From Cololabis saira (Eukaryota; Chordata; Actinopteri; Beloniformes; Belonidae): DNA of 64,000 bases. The position numbers and the translations under genes are program-made. Below, in pieces: positions 12,216 to 22,099 of the stretch. The stretch's first letter is position 1, and every line of letters begins with the position of its first letter. The notes below the pieces were generated by a model that had not been told where the DNA came from, did no database searches, and saw nothing but the letters and a program-made list of their open reading frames with translations. The stretch covers positions 20,974,129 to 21,038,128 of the forward strand of contig NC_084601.1 in assembly GCF_033807715.1 (NCBI RefSeq), read 5' to 3'.

Positions 12216-12694
12216 AGGCTGAATTAAGCTTCTGCGTCACACCAACGCAGAGCACACGCCGCAGCCGTGACGCCGTATTGAACCCTTCGGACTTCTCCGT
12301 CTCTCCATTTGGTCGCCGTGCAGTACCCCCCGCGGCCGCTAGTTAGCGATCTTTTTCTGAATTGTTTATCCGACTTTTTCCGGTCACAGTAAATCAAAGA
12401 GATAAGGACAACTATTGTGCAAAAAAACAAAACTAAAAAAATCACACATAAACGAAGAAAAGAGCCCTGAAAGTTCACTACTGCTTCAAACCGGAAACCG
12501 GAAATGCGTTGCTTCCAAGCGAACCAATCACAGCCCTCTCCCTCTGCGTGTGGTCTGCGTCGCCTCGACGCGTAGTTACAATTTTCGGGAGGTGCACGTC
12601 AGTGACGGCGCAGGTGACGGCGTGTGGTCTGCGTCGACCCAAACCACACGCTGTAGGCGCGGCGCAGTTTTGACGCAGAACCATATTTCGGCCT
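12216..12694. mobile_element. Harbinger-type MITE
   Basis: 479 bp with TAA duplicated at 12213-12215 and 12695-12697. Its inverted ends read AGGCTGAATTAAGCTTCTGC on the left and, as complement of the right end, AGGCCGAAATATGGTTCTGC, both continuing GTCA. A 3-bp TWA duplication is the hallmark of PIF/Harbinger elements. It is GC-rich with many CGTCA/CTGCGTC motifs and has no transposase. It splits the L1 reverse transcriptase. Confidence 0.85.
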
Positions 12695-12979
12695 TAACTC
12701 TGCTTATCACCGACCCAGACCAAACAGTCTTCATTACAGCTAGAAATTCCTCCAATAACCTGTGCAGACTATTTGATAAATGTATCAAACACCACAGCCA
12801 TATTTTCATTGGATGCTGAAAAGGCATTTGATAAAATTAATTGAGTATTTTTATTCAAAACACAATTCAAAATTCAAAAAATTGGCTTAAGTAAATCATT
12901 TATTCATTGGACAAGCATTCTTCACACATTACCAATAGCAACAGTCACCATAAACAGATTAATGTCACAGTGCCTCACT

Positions 12980-14442
12980 TTACACAGGGTACAAGGCAGG
13001 AATGGGACTGGGGCATAGGCTAATTTTGGTGGCAACAGTGACCAATTCCTTTATGTGGTCAGTCAAGTCCAACAGAGGGAGAGGTGGGGAGGATGACTTG
13101 GATGAGGGTGGGTCTTCATTCCTGTCTTTTGGTGCAGGAGACGTCAGAGATAACTTCAGGAAGGCTTCCACTGGGCTGTAACTTATCCTCTTGTTTTTGT
13201 GACTTTCTGTCCTTGTCCAACGAGACAGAAAGATATCTCTGAACATAGAAAGGATTAGCAGCAAACAGCCTCGCTCCAGATCTGCTGAGGCAGAGACCAT
13301 CTGCGTTAAAACAAATGTCTGGGGGGGGGTCCCAGAAAAAAATAGTACCTGACTAGAGTACCTGACAGGCATTTGTTCAACCTGCTGAATCTCTCATCTA
13401 CTTGCATTGGTGGTAAAGGGACAAAAATAAACACTTCAGCATCTAGACTATTAAGTGTATCAAACAGCTTCTTGAAGTCTCGTTTTAGCACCTCAGACTG
13501 CTGTTTCACAACATTATTTGAGCCAACATGTAATACAACGCTGTTCACAGTTGGAATGCAGCCAGAATTTGCACGATCTTGTCTCTTACATCCGATACCA
13601 TATCCTTGAGAAAGCACAGTACTTTTGTATGTTTCCCACACACATATCTAACATCTTTCTCAGCAGAATCACCAACAATCAGAGTCTCCGGTCCAGGCAT
13701 TAGCCTTCTTAGCCTTTTACTTTCTGAGTTGTTTTTCCAGATTACCATGTTGTGTGAAGTGACTTTATCCAGGTCATCAGATGGACATCCAGAGTTCTGT
13801 TTTAGTGATGCAAATCGGTTTTGTAGTGGAGGAGTTTGTGGAGGAGGAGGCTTCTTTGTTCCTTTTCCATTGACATCTGTCCAAGTCTATGACCTGCTAA
13901 CAACGGGGGTTGAAGAAAGAGTTTGGTCTCGTTGATAGTGCAGGGCAGCCGGAGGCTTCACAGATATCACCAGACAGGACTGGTTCTGTCTTCTCCCTGT
14001 GAGATGATTTATTCGTTAGATTTGCACCAAGCGCATTCCAGGAAATACTTGAGGAGTTGTTACTAAAAACAACGGCCTCCCGTTTCCTATCAGCCTTGTT
14101 AGCTCTGATTAACTCTAGATTAGCAGGGTCTTGTTCTCTATGTTTAGTCATCATCTCCACACATTCCATTTCATTCCACATTTACCTCTAGTGGTTGGAT
14201 TTTGGTTTCCAGACTGTTTATTTTCTGAAGGAGATGGTGGTAGTTATCTTCAGAAAAGGGAAGCATCTTGCTGATGGTGTTAGCTTTAGCTTGTTAGTCA
14301 TACAGTAGTTCAAGCCCGCCTTTTGTAGGCCACGCTCACGTAGCACTGATAAGTTCCAAAAAAGTGTTTGGCACCGACTGCATAACTGCGGACGCTGCAC
14401 CGATCCGACAGACTTACATAAACACTCATACAATATGATCAT
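12980..14442 (-). pseudogene. Decayed LINE ORF1 with SGNH-esterase-like domain
   Basis: Several overlapping - strand frames read in order like one broken protein. There is a charged amino half (about 13897-14181). A block with ETLIVGDSAEKDVRYVCGK and KVLCFLKDMVSDVRDKIVQI (about 13560-13690) contains the GDS nucleophile motif. Then come VVLHVGSNNVVKQQSEVLKR, VFIFVPLPPM and ERFSRLNK (13370-13540), and a tail to 12980. GDS plus GSND-like plus PLPP order is that of SGNH hydrolases found as ORF1 esterases in CR1/L2-type fish LINEs (family knowledge). Frame changes show it is inactive. It is not an hpca exon, since it is antisense to that gene. Confidence 0.6.
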
Positions 14443-14838
14443 ACTTAATGAGCATCTTGTTCTTCAATATTTTTTTTAAGTATTTGGTATGTACTGCACT
14501 CTTTAATTTCCATTTCCAAAACATTCCACCCATAAACTGAAACACATGTTTGACATCTGTTCTGTTCTTGTTTTTGTGAACATACAGCTTCCTCTCAGTT
14601 CATATGCACTTTGTTTGTTTGCTAAAACAGCTTCTGGATACAGTGTGGTAACAGATTATTATAAGCCTTGTACATCAACAGTGATATTTTGAAATCAACA
14701 ATTCATTATATTTGAGCATCTGACAATTAATAAATAATGTATTTGTTGTTTCCCGATAATCAGCTCTGTTGCAGGAGGTACTGTATGTATGAGTCAACCC
14801 ACGTCTTGACACAAAGTGTTTTATTTTTATTTTTTCAG

Positions 14839-15120
14839 GGTTTCTTGAAGGATTGCCCTAGTGGAACCTTGAATGTTGAAGAGTTCAAGAAGATATATGC
14901 CAATTTCTTTCCTTACGGTGATGCCTCCAAGTTTGCTGAGCACGTCTTCCGGACTTTCGACACAAATGCCGATGGAACAATAGACTTCCGGGAGTTCATC
15001 ATTGCCTTGAGCGTGACATCAAGAGGAAAGCTGGAGCAGAAGCTCAAATGGGCCTTCAGTATGTATGACCTGGATGGAAATGGGTACATCAGCCGTGATG
15101 AGATGCTGGAGATTGTACAG
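14839..15120 (+). CDS. hpca: hpca coding exon 2 (codons 33-126)
   Basis: Encodes residues 33-126 between a TTTTTCAG acceptor and a GTGAGC donor, both phase 0. It contains the degenerate first EF-hand (CPSG at 38-41, unable to bind calcium in this family), the second EF-hand loop D73-E84 ([12 protein letters not shown]) and the third D109-E120 ([12 protein letters not shown]). Thr71 and Asn75, the positions of human HPCA dystonia changes as I recall, are intact. The protein sequence is almost identical to mammalian hippocalcin, so the gene is under strong constraint. The - strand open frame over the same bases is a shadow. Confidence 0.97.
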
Positions 15121-15940
15121 GTGAGCAATTAAAGCTAGATATACGATGAATAGGTGTATGACGTAGCAGTTGTTCTTCTGGTTGCAGGTACCATCATGTG
15201 GACCATACTTATTATCTCACTGTGGAAGCCCTTCTGCCTGGAAACTGGCTCAAAACATTTAATCAGAGAACTTCCTGAGCTATTTTCAAAAAATATTCTT
15301 ACTTTTGGGACAATTTCACTCACTTTATTTTTAGGGGTTTTTTTTGTTTGTTTTTTTTAATCTATGAAATACCTGAAAGTGGCCTTGTTATTCTAATTTC
15401 AATCTATCTTATTTCAATCATTTGGTATCTCTGTAGTAGCATTTATCACAACTCCATGAAGCCACAGTTATTTCAGTCCAGCAAAAACCAACAGTTATTA
15501 GAGGAGACAAAAAATGGGATGATTCTGCATTGGTCATAGCTCAGACAAGTGTCTCTTTTTGGTCAAATTCCTGTAAGCCTCCTGGAGGAAGGAGAAGAGG
15601 TGTCATGGCACGTGAAAGCGTGTAGCTGATGGCTTGTGTGAGTAACTGTGTTTTGGAACTGCTTTAGAGGAATCAGTTGGACGCTTTTGGTGGACCGGTA
15701 TATGCATCTGTTTACACAAATTATTTTCAGTCCCAGACTTATCTGTTGACAGTATAGTTGCCACTTTTCAAGTCTGTTTTGGAATGATTTTTTAGGAGCA
15801 ATCTTTGGATTGGTTTACAGCAACTAAAATTATGATTAAGACTTCCCATGTCAGATGGTGATGGGGAGGCTGGACATTTAACTCTTTTCTGGATCAATGA
15901 TTTAACTGTATCCTGCTAATCTAAACGGCCCAGTAAATCA
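15121..15940. other. hpca intron sequence, nothing recognised
   Basis: About 0.8 kb after exon 2 with no repeat or exon that I can identify. Confidence 0.5.
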
Positions 15941-16286
15941 GGGTCAGGGTTTGACTCTTCCCCCCCAGTCTTTGAGTTTCTGTTTTGCCCCGCCTGTGTC
16001 CCATCTGCCCTGATTGTCTGCACCTGTGTCTCGTCATGTCTCGTTATCCTCTGACCACAAATGGACCCAGCGGGAGAATGGATTTCCCTCTGAGAAAATA
16101 GGAGGTGGCTCGAGGAGAAGTCCCCCTTCTGGGGAACACGCCTGGCTTGGGGTGGGCCCGGGAGCATCCAGGCTCTGGAGCGAGGGCGTCGACGTCAGCC
16201 CCAGCTAGCCGCTGTTCCGGCGGTGGTCTCGGGCGCGTCGTCGGTGGTGGTCCCGGACGCATCAGCCCCTGCTCCGGTGATGGTCC

Positions 16287-16400
16287 CAGAACCCCCGCAG
16301 CCAGCGCCCCGGACCCGGGTACTCCCGCAGCCAGCGCCCCGGACCCGGGTACCCCCGCAGCCAGCGCCCTGAACCCGGGCTCCCCCTCAGCCAGCTCCAC
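16287..16400. repeat. 30-bp tandem repeat in the Gypsy remnant
   Basis: About three to four copies of a 30-base unit containing CCCGCAGCCAGCGCCC and GGACCCGGGTA. It remains open in several frames and encodes Ala/Pro/Gly-rich text. Confidence 0.8.
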
Positions 16401-16465
16401 GTATCCTGGTTCCCATGCCAAGCCAAGTTCCCATGCCAAGCCTGCCAAGCCCCACGCCACGAGTC

Positions 16466-16618
16466 CCCGTCAAGAGTCCCCGTCACGTCAAGAGTTCCCG
16501 TCACGTCAAGAGTCCCCGTCACGTCAAGAGTCCCCGCCACGTCAAGAGTCCCCGTCACGTCATGAGTCCCCGTCACGTCAAGAGTCCCCGTCACGTCAAG
16601 AGTCCCCGTCACGCCCCA
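16466..16618. repeat. 18-bp tandem repeat in the Gypsy remnant
   Basis: About eight copies of TCAAGAGTCCCCGTCACG with scattered changes. Translated on +, it gives a SRQESP hexapeptide repeat. It is probably a replication-slippage array, not a functional domain. Confidence 0.85.
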
Positions 16619-17173
16619 CGCCAAGCCTCACGCCAAGCCCCGCGCCAAGCCCCCCAGGCCTAGGCCTCGGGGACGTCCCCCCAAGCTGTCTCGCCGGCCT
16701 GCCCGGCTTTGGGGACGTCCCCCCGAGCGGTCTCGCCGGTCTGCCCGGCCTCGTGGGCGACCCCAGGAGCTGTCTCACCGGTCTGCCCAGTCCCCAGGAC
16801 GGCCCCCGGAACTTTGGCCGTGTGTTGGCCTGGGCCCTCCTCCAGGTCCCCTCCACCCGCCCTGGGTGATAGGTCATGGGGGACATCTGGGATCTGTCCC
16901 TTGAGGGGGGGGTACTGTTAGGGTTTGACTCTTCCCCCCCAGTCTTTGAGTTTCTGTTTTGCCCCGCCTGTGTCCCATCTGCCCTGATTGTCTGCACCTG
17001 TGTCTCGTCATGTCTCGTTATCCCCTGAGTATATCTGGTCTTGTCATTCCCTTGTTCCCTGTCGGACCGTACTGTTTCTACCTCCATGTTTTCCCCGTCA
17101 GGTTTTTGTAGCCACGTTCATGTTCTTGTTTTCCATCCTGCCCTGCAGCGCTTTTAGTTTGTTTTTTTGTTAA

Positions 17174-17746
17174 AGGAGCCGTCTGTAAGAAATGGCCAAA
17201 ACTGGTACTGCAGTCACTTTCAAAATATTGTTGAGCGGCGTGTACCCTTCCCCTCCTCCCCCCGACCAGAGGTTGCCAGGTAGGCTGCAGAATGCAGCAG
17301 GAACGTAGGCTGCCATGGCTGCGATAATTAGAGCCGAGCTGGCAACCCGGATGCCGAAACAATACTGACTTGGTGATTGGGAGATAGGTGGAGGGTGGAG
17401 CTTCAGAAACAATACTGACTTGGTGATTGGGAGATAGGAGGAGGGTGGAGCTTCAGAAACAATACTGACTTGGTGATTGGGAGATAGGTGGAGGGTGGAG
17501 CTTCAGAAACAATACTGACTTGGTGATTGGGAGATAGGTGGAGGGTGGAGCTTCAGGCCAAAACAAAAAATGACAACATAAACATCAGTTGAGGGCTGCA
17601 ACTCCTCTTTTTAAACTGGAATATCCTGGCTTGAGTGCTGTTGTCAGTGACATTAGTATTTGAAATTAACATGATTTTTAAATGTCTGTTGACATATCGG
17701 GGTCATTTTATGATTCGTTTTATTATTGCTCTTACATACAGCTCCT
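17174..17746. mobile_element. TTAA-target MITE (Kolobok or piggyBac type)
   Basis: 573 bp flanked by TTAA at 17170-17173 and 17747-17750. Inverted ends read AGGAGCCGTCTGTAAGA on the left and AGGAGCTGTATGTAAGA as complement of the right. Removing it restores an ordinary Gypsy LTR sequence (GTTAAATAAACCC). TTAA targets are used by piggyBac and Kolobok; the AGG start fits Kolobok better. No transposase is encoded. Confidence 0.8.
17356..17555. repeat. Four near-exact 50-bp tandem repeats
   Basis: Units at 17356-17405, 17406-17455, 17456-17505 and 17506-17555, each starting GAAACAATACTGACTTGG and ending GGTGGAGCTTCA. They differ by only about one base (GGTGG versus GGAGG), so the expansion is very recent. 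They lie inside the TTAA MITE. Confidence 0.95.
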
Positions 17747-18304
17747 TTAAATAAACCCTTTTTTTGCTGAACTCCTGCCTCCTGCTCTCCTGCGTTTGGG
17801 TCCACATCTTACCCCCGACGTGACACTCCCAAATAAATGTTCTCAAGCACAGGTGATTTTTCTCATAAAAACATAGCAGGGTTGTCATTACCATACTTGC
17901 CTTTTCTTACTTTTACTGACTAATCAATTGGCTTATATGATATATTAAATTATTATATATATTATCATTATATATATTATATATTGGCTCACAAGTTTAT
18001 TGATTAGGCTCCAGATTTTAAGTGGTCAATTTAAAAAAGACTAGAAACTTTATTCCTTCTCATTCTCATGTTTTACCCACATTTTAGTGTTTTGGTTTTT
18101 TTTTACATTTACAGGGAAATGTTTAAAAAAAAAAAGAAATTGTGCTTGAGTGGATTTATTGTGGTGTCAGAAATTAGTATCACACCAAAAACTAGTAACA
18201 CACAACACACCTCTGTCACCGTTGTTGGCAGTGTGAGTTTCAAGTGTTACTTGATGAGCGGTTTAAATTGTAGGGCTCTATGACATCACAGATGAGACTA
18301 GGAG

Positions 18305-18543
18305 CCTATTCTATTCTATTTTATTCTATTCTATTCTGTTCTATTTTATTCTATTCTATTCTAGGATATTCAAGGCTATTCTAATTATTCTATTCTAGGC
18401 TATTCTGATGTATTGTATTCTATTCTGATCTATTCTATTCTATTCTTGGCTATTCTAGACTATTCTGATCTATTTTATTCTAGGCTATTCTATTCTAGTC
18501 TATTCTATTCTATGCTATTCTGATCTATTGTAATCTATTCTAA
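18305..18543. repeat. (TTCTA)n microsatellite
   Basis: About 240 bp of imperfect TTCTA/TTCTG pentamers in an hpca intron. Confidence 0.95.
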
Positions 18544-18664
18544 AATGTCAACAAGAACAGCTACTATACCACAGTATTGTATAAAGAAACTGTTTGGACT
18601 TCATGTGTGTTCTTAGGTGGGGTTGGGGGATGGTTCACACATTCATTTATCAGACCAAGTTATT

Positions 18665-19423
18665 AGGGCCCGAGCACTGAGAGTGCGAAGGCCCTATTGT
18701 ATCTGTAGGAATTTCCTTTTTTTTTACCTTATTTTTCCGACGAAAGGAGGGCCTTTTTGCCCCCCTAAACGTGCCCCAAAAGTCACCAAATTTTGCACGC
18801 AAGCCAGGCTTGGCGAAAAATTTGATATTTAATGGTTTGCATTAATGGGTGTGGCAAAATGGCTCAACAGCGCCCCCTGGAAAACCTCAAGCCCCACAAT
18901 ACGGTTTGATGTACATGCACAAAAATCGCTACACACCTGTATCATGTCGCAACTTTAAAAAAAGTCTCTTGGCGCCATGGCCGAAACCGAACAGGAAGTC
19001 GGCCATTTTGAACATTTTTAATTAATCGCGTAATTTTGGCACAATTTATGCCATTCCTTCGGCAGTTAATACGGCCCGAACCGTAATGTGCACCCAGGTG
19101 TCTTATACATCAAAATGTGCGTCTCGATCCTGCGACGATACTTTTCTCTTTCAAAAGCGTTACCGTGGCGACGATAGATGCCAAAAAGCGCGCGCCCCCT
19201 TCATCTGATTGGTCCATATTTGATAGTTCCTACTTTCTGCCATAACTTTTGAACGGGTTGTGATAAAGACATGTGGGTGGTGTCATCTGACTCCTGACAG
19301 CCTTCACCTTAATTGGTGCGAATTAGCCCCGCCCCTTCATCTGATTTGTCGATATTTGATAGTTCCTACTTTCTGCCATAACTTTTGAATGGTTTGATAT
19401 AGAGATTCATGGCTGGTGTCATA
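18665..19423. repeat. Probable dispersed teleost repeat
   Basis: It begins GGGCCCGAGCACTGAGAGTG, followed by AAGGCCCTATTG, and contains two related blocks (TTTGATAGTTCCTACTTTCTG at about 19216 and 19350). This opening is, from memory, a frequent fish repeat. No coding potential or inverted ends were confirmed. Confidence 0.45.
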
Positions 19424-19955
19424 CTAAACACTATATACTCAAAAAGTATACTTAAGTTCAGCACAGTTTTGAGTAAATATCAGTAGTATGCATTAATTTG
19501 GACGTAGTACTCAGAGTGCACACAGCACTTCCTGCCGTTGGGAGGGGGAGTTGTTACCATGGTAACAACTCCTGTCACAGCAGCAGTAGCAGCGCACCAT
19601 TCCGCTCTTTCCCGTTTATCCTGGCCCAAACAAGATGACATTTCTCCTGCGCTGTGTGGTTTTATGGTGGTGGTGCTGCTGCAGCTTTGCTTGGTACCGG
19701 TAACGTTATCCTCCATTTTTGTTGGTTGCTTAGTATCTGCGCAGCACTTAGCAACCAAACACCTCTGCATTGCATTGTAGGAAGTTTTTTGCTTAGCTAG
19801 TGTCCATCAATCCATACTAATACATTTCTCCGGAATGAGCATGGATAGCGCATACTATTGTGCACGTATTAATGTTTCGGACACACTAAAAAATCTCACA
19901 TACTGTTTTTTCTACTCATGAGGGTGGAAGTATGCAATTTCGGACGCAGCTATGT
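19424..19955. mobile_element. Probable MITE containing a perfect palindrome
   Basis: A segment from ACACTATATACTCAAAAAGT to CAATTTCGGACGCAGC. It is similar in style to teleost MITEs whose ends carry GTATAC and TTCGGACGCAGC, but exact ends and target duplication could not be fixed. It carries the palindrome at 19547-19572. Confidence 0.4.
19547..19572. promoter_or_regulatory. 26-bp perfect palindrome with RFX X-box-like core
   Basis: The sequence is its own reverse complement over 26 bases, centred between 19559 and 19560. The central 14 bases (19553-19566) are GTTACCATGGTAAC, close to the ideal palindromic X-box GTTGCCATGGCAAC bound by RFX-family factors. Whether it functions is unknown; it lies in an hpca intron inside a probable MITE. 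Confidence 0.4.
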
Positions 19956-20187
19956 TCTTGTTTCCTTCAGTTTCCCTCAAGTCCAATGTTCTAGCAGCTG
20001 AAGCAGCCAATCACACACTAGCAAGGGAAGACGGAACACTTGGACACCCAAACACACACATCCTGTCCTTTCACCCACTGCTTGACTGTAAAGCACAGAA
20101 ACACAGCGCTTCACACAGTTGTCAACAGTGAGCACAAGAAAGGGAGGGATTTTTATGTTGAGATATTGGTCTGAGGGTAAGGCTATC

Positions 20188-20189
<2 letters not shown>

Positions 20190-20235
<46 letters not shown>

Positions 20236-20256
20236 CGTGCGTGTGTGTGCGCGCGT
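20190..20256. repeat. (TG)n microsatellite
   Basis: About 65 bp of TG repeats ending in CG-rich variants. The - strand frames reading His-Thr repeats over it are not genes. Confidence 0.95.
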
Positions 20257-20262
20257 GGGGGG

Positions 20263-22024
20263 GTTCTCATGGATTAGCAAGTTAAATTTAACCAGTTTAT
20301 CCCTGAGTGTGCAAAATGCCAGGATTATCCCCGAGCTCACAGAGGTTATGTTATAGGCGTGAGAGAGGAGGGCACCATTGTTCTGCGCTGAGAGGGAGGC
20401 TGTGATGACGACTGACGGGGGGGGGGGTTTGTTTTGCACCTCGTTAACGGACCAACGCGCCACAGCCTCGCCCAGCCCAGATCAATAGACATGTCCTCAT
20501 CAACACTGGGGTTTAGATGTGCTGTCAGGCCCTGTTCTTGAAATAAAATGAAAATCACGTTAAGGAAAGATATAGATCCAAAAAGCTCAAAGAAAGGTAT
20601 GTTGCTCCAGTCAAAATCCCGATAACAATTCGTATTTATCTTGTTGGTGTTATTTTGTTGTTTTTGTTTTTGTTGTTGGTGTTTTCCTCTGAATAGGTAC
20701 TGAAAATAAATGAGTGTTGTGGCAGGTTCGAGCATCAAAATCTTTACCTGAAATGTTCTCTTATGTCATCTTAGTACAGCTCCGACAGAAAACATACAAT
20801 TGAGCCTGTACGATTTAGAAAAGATAAGAGATTTAAGCAGATAGATTGCCTCCACTAAAGATATAATAATTTAACTAGTTAGTAGTTATTCCCAGAGGAA
20901 TATTTTTTGAAGAAAGGGTTTTGTATGTCTTTTGTTGTTCCTAAAAACTTTTATTCACTGATAATAGTTTTGAGTTTTTATATATCATATTCAAACATCA
21001 AATTGAAGATTAAATGCATAATTTCACAGTTTTCCCCATTTGTCTGATAATATTCCTTCCAGACTTTCGTATGTTTTTTTGTTGCGTTTGATTATTCTTT
21101 TTTGCGATTGATTTGTTTGAATTCTGTGAAAGTGCAATACAAGTAGTACCGTTTTTGTCTTTTAAAGGGGAATTACCTCACATCACGTGACTACCAACTA
21201 AAAGATTGCAGCATAAAACAATCCTGTCACTTTCTTTAGGGACACCTCCTACAGAAATCATGTCATTCAGCAAGCCATCCAGATTTGCAGGATACTGGAC
21301 ATGATCACAGGCCAGGATCAGAGTAAAATAATGCTGCTTCGTCCTCTTCTGCTCTACCAAACTTCACATTATGCTGCATTAGCTGTACCTCTGAGGTTAA
21401 GAAGGGAAAAAACTGTAATGCTTGTTTCAAAAGAGGCACCCTCTCGTGGGGGTTGAGAGGACGCAGATGTCTGACTCCACCCTTTCAAAGTGGCTTGTTT
21501 GATTTCCGTCCACTTCACTAATTCACAACAATCATCTTCACAATGCACTTTACTGGAAATCCAACAAGTTTAATGCACTTGAGTTCAATTATATTGCAAC
21601 TTACTGCTGCTCATTTTAATTTATTTATAATTCAATCAAGTCCAATATCCTGAATTCATAGAGTACAATATCAATTCGTTAAATCAGCCAAGCTAAAGAA
21701 TCCAACACAACACCCCAGCATCCCTGGACCTCCTCGTGTGGCTGCAACACTCCACTGATATGCGGCAACTCTTCTTTTTACAACTTTTTTTTTTTTTCAC
21801 CAGGTACCTTTTGTACCTTTCGATGACACATTGGGTTTTCTTTTCAACATCTTTGTAGGAAAGTGTATCCAAAAATGGTCTCTTCCTCTTCTCCCAGCCC
21901 CAGAGAAGATCCCTGCGTTTCTCTATTTAACTTTGTTTTTAATTGACGTAAACCTAGAACTCTGCGTTAACGGCATCAGCCTCTAACTCTGCAGCTGCAT
22001 CTTCTGGATCTGATTCCCCGCGGG
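20263..22024. other. hpca intron sequence, nothing recognised
   Basis: About 1.7 kb with a short G-run at about 20417-20427 and no exon, RNA or well-defined element. Confidence 0.5.
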
Positions 22025-22099
22025 CCGCGACTGGGATTGAGGACGTGACGTCAGCCAGCAGCAGAACTAAACCAGAGGAAACTACTGAAAACATGGACA

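Larger units (their letters stand above)
10200..12965 (+). mobile_element. L1-type LINE, decayed and broken by nested insertions
   Basis: Pieces of L1 ORF2 are present in order. The endonuclease end is at about 10200-10510 (GDFDTVLNP near 10222, then LISNSII and SDHAP). The linker is at 10640-10750 (ISYSTHKKKKEQQ-like). The start of reverse transcriptase is at 11985-12160 (KSPGPGSFP), and RT palm motif A is at 12700-12960 (LDAEKAFDKI). The first gap is an insertion at 10754-11968 and the second is a Harbinger MITE at 12216-12694. Removing them restores L1 order, which proves nesting. Several stops and frameshifts make it long dead. Confidence 0.8.
15942..17825 (+). mobile_element. Gypsy-type non-autonomous LTR remnant with internal tandem repeats
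   Basis: A direct repeat beginning GGGTTTGACTCTTCCCCCC occurs at about 15947 and 16920. The right copy is an LTR from TGTTAGGG (16916) to CGTGACA (17825), preceded by a G-run polypurine tract (about 16905-16913). A 573-bp MITE interrupts it at 17174-17746. The left copy stops after about 105 bp, next to ACAAATGGACCCAGCGGG, the usual gag start of fish Gypsy elements. Almost the whole left LTR and all of pol are missing. Two tandem arrays fill the interior. The last part, encoding GRPPELW-like text before the polypurine tract, resembles the 3' end of fish Gypsy polyproteins. Confidence 0.7.

Noticed and set aside
14913..15128. A 71-codon - strand frame over hpca exon 2
   Set aside because: Shadow of the conserved + strand exon.
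16105..16869. A 254-codon + strand frame with SRQESP repeats
   Set aside because: It is the repeat-filled interior of a Gypsy remnant; open because the arrays are multiples of three, with no other protein features.
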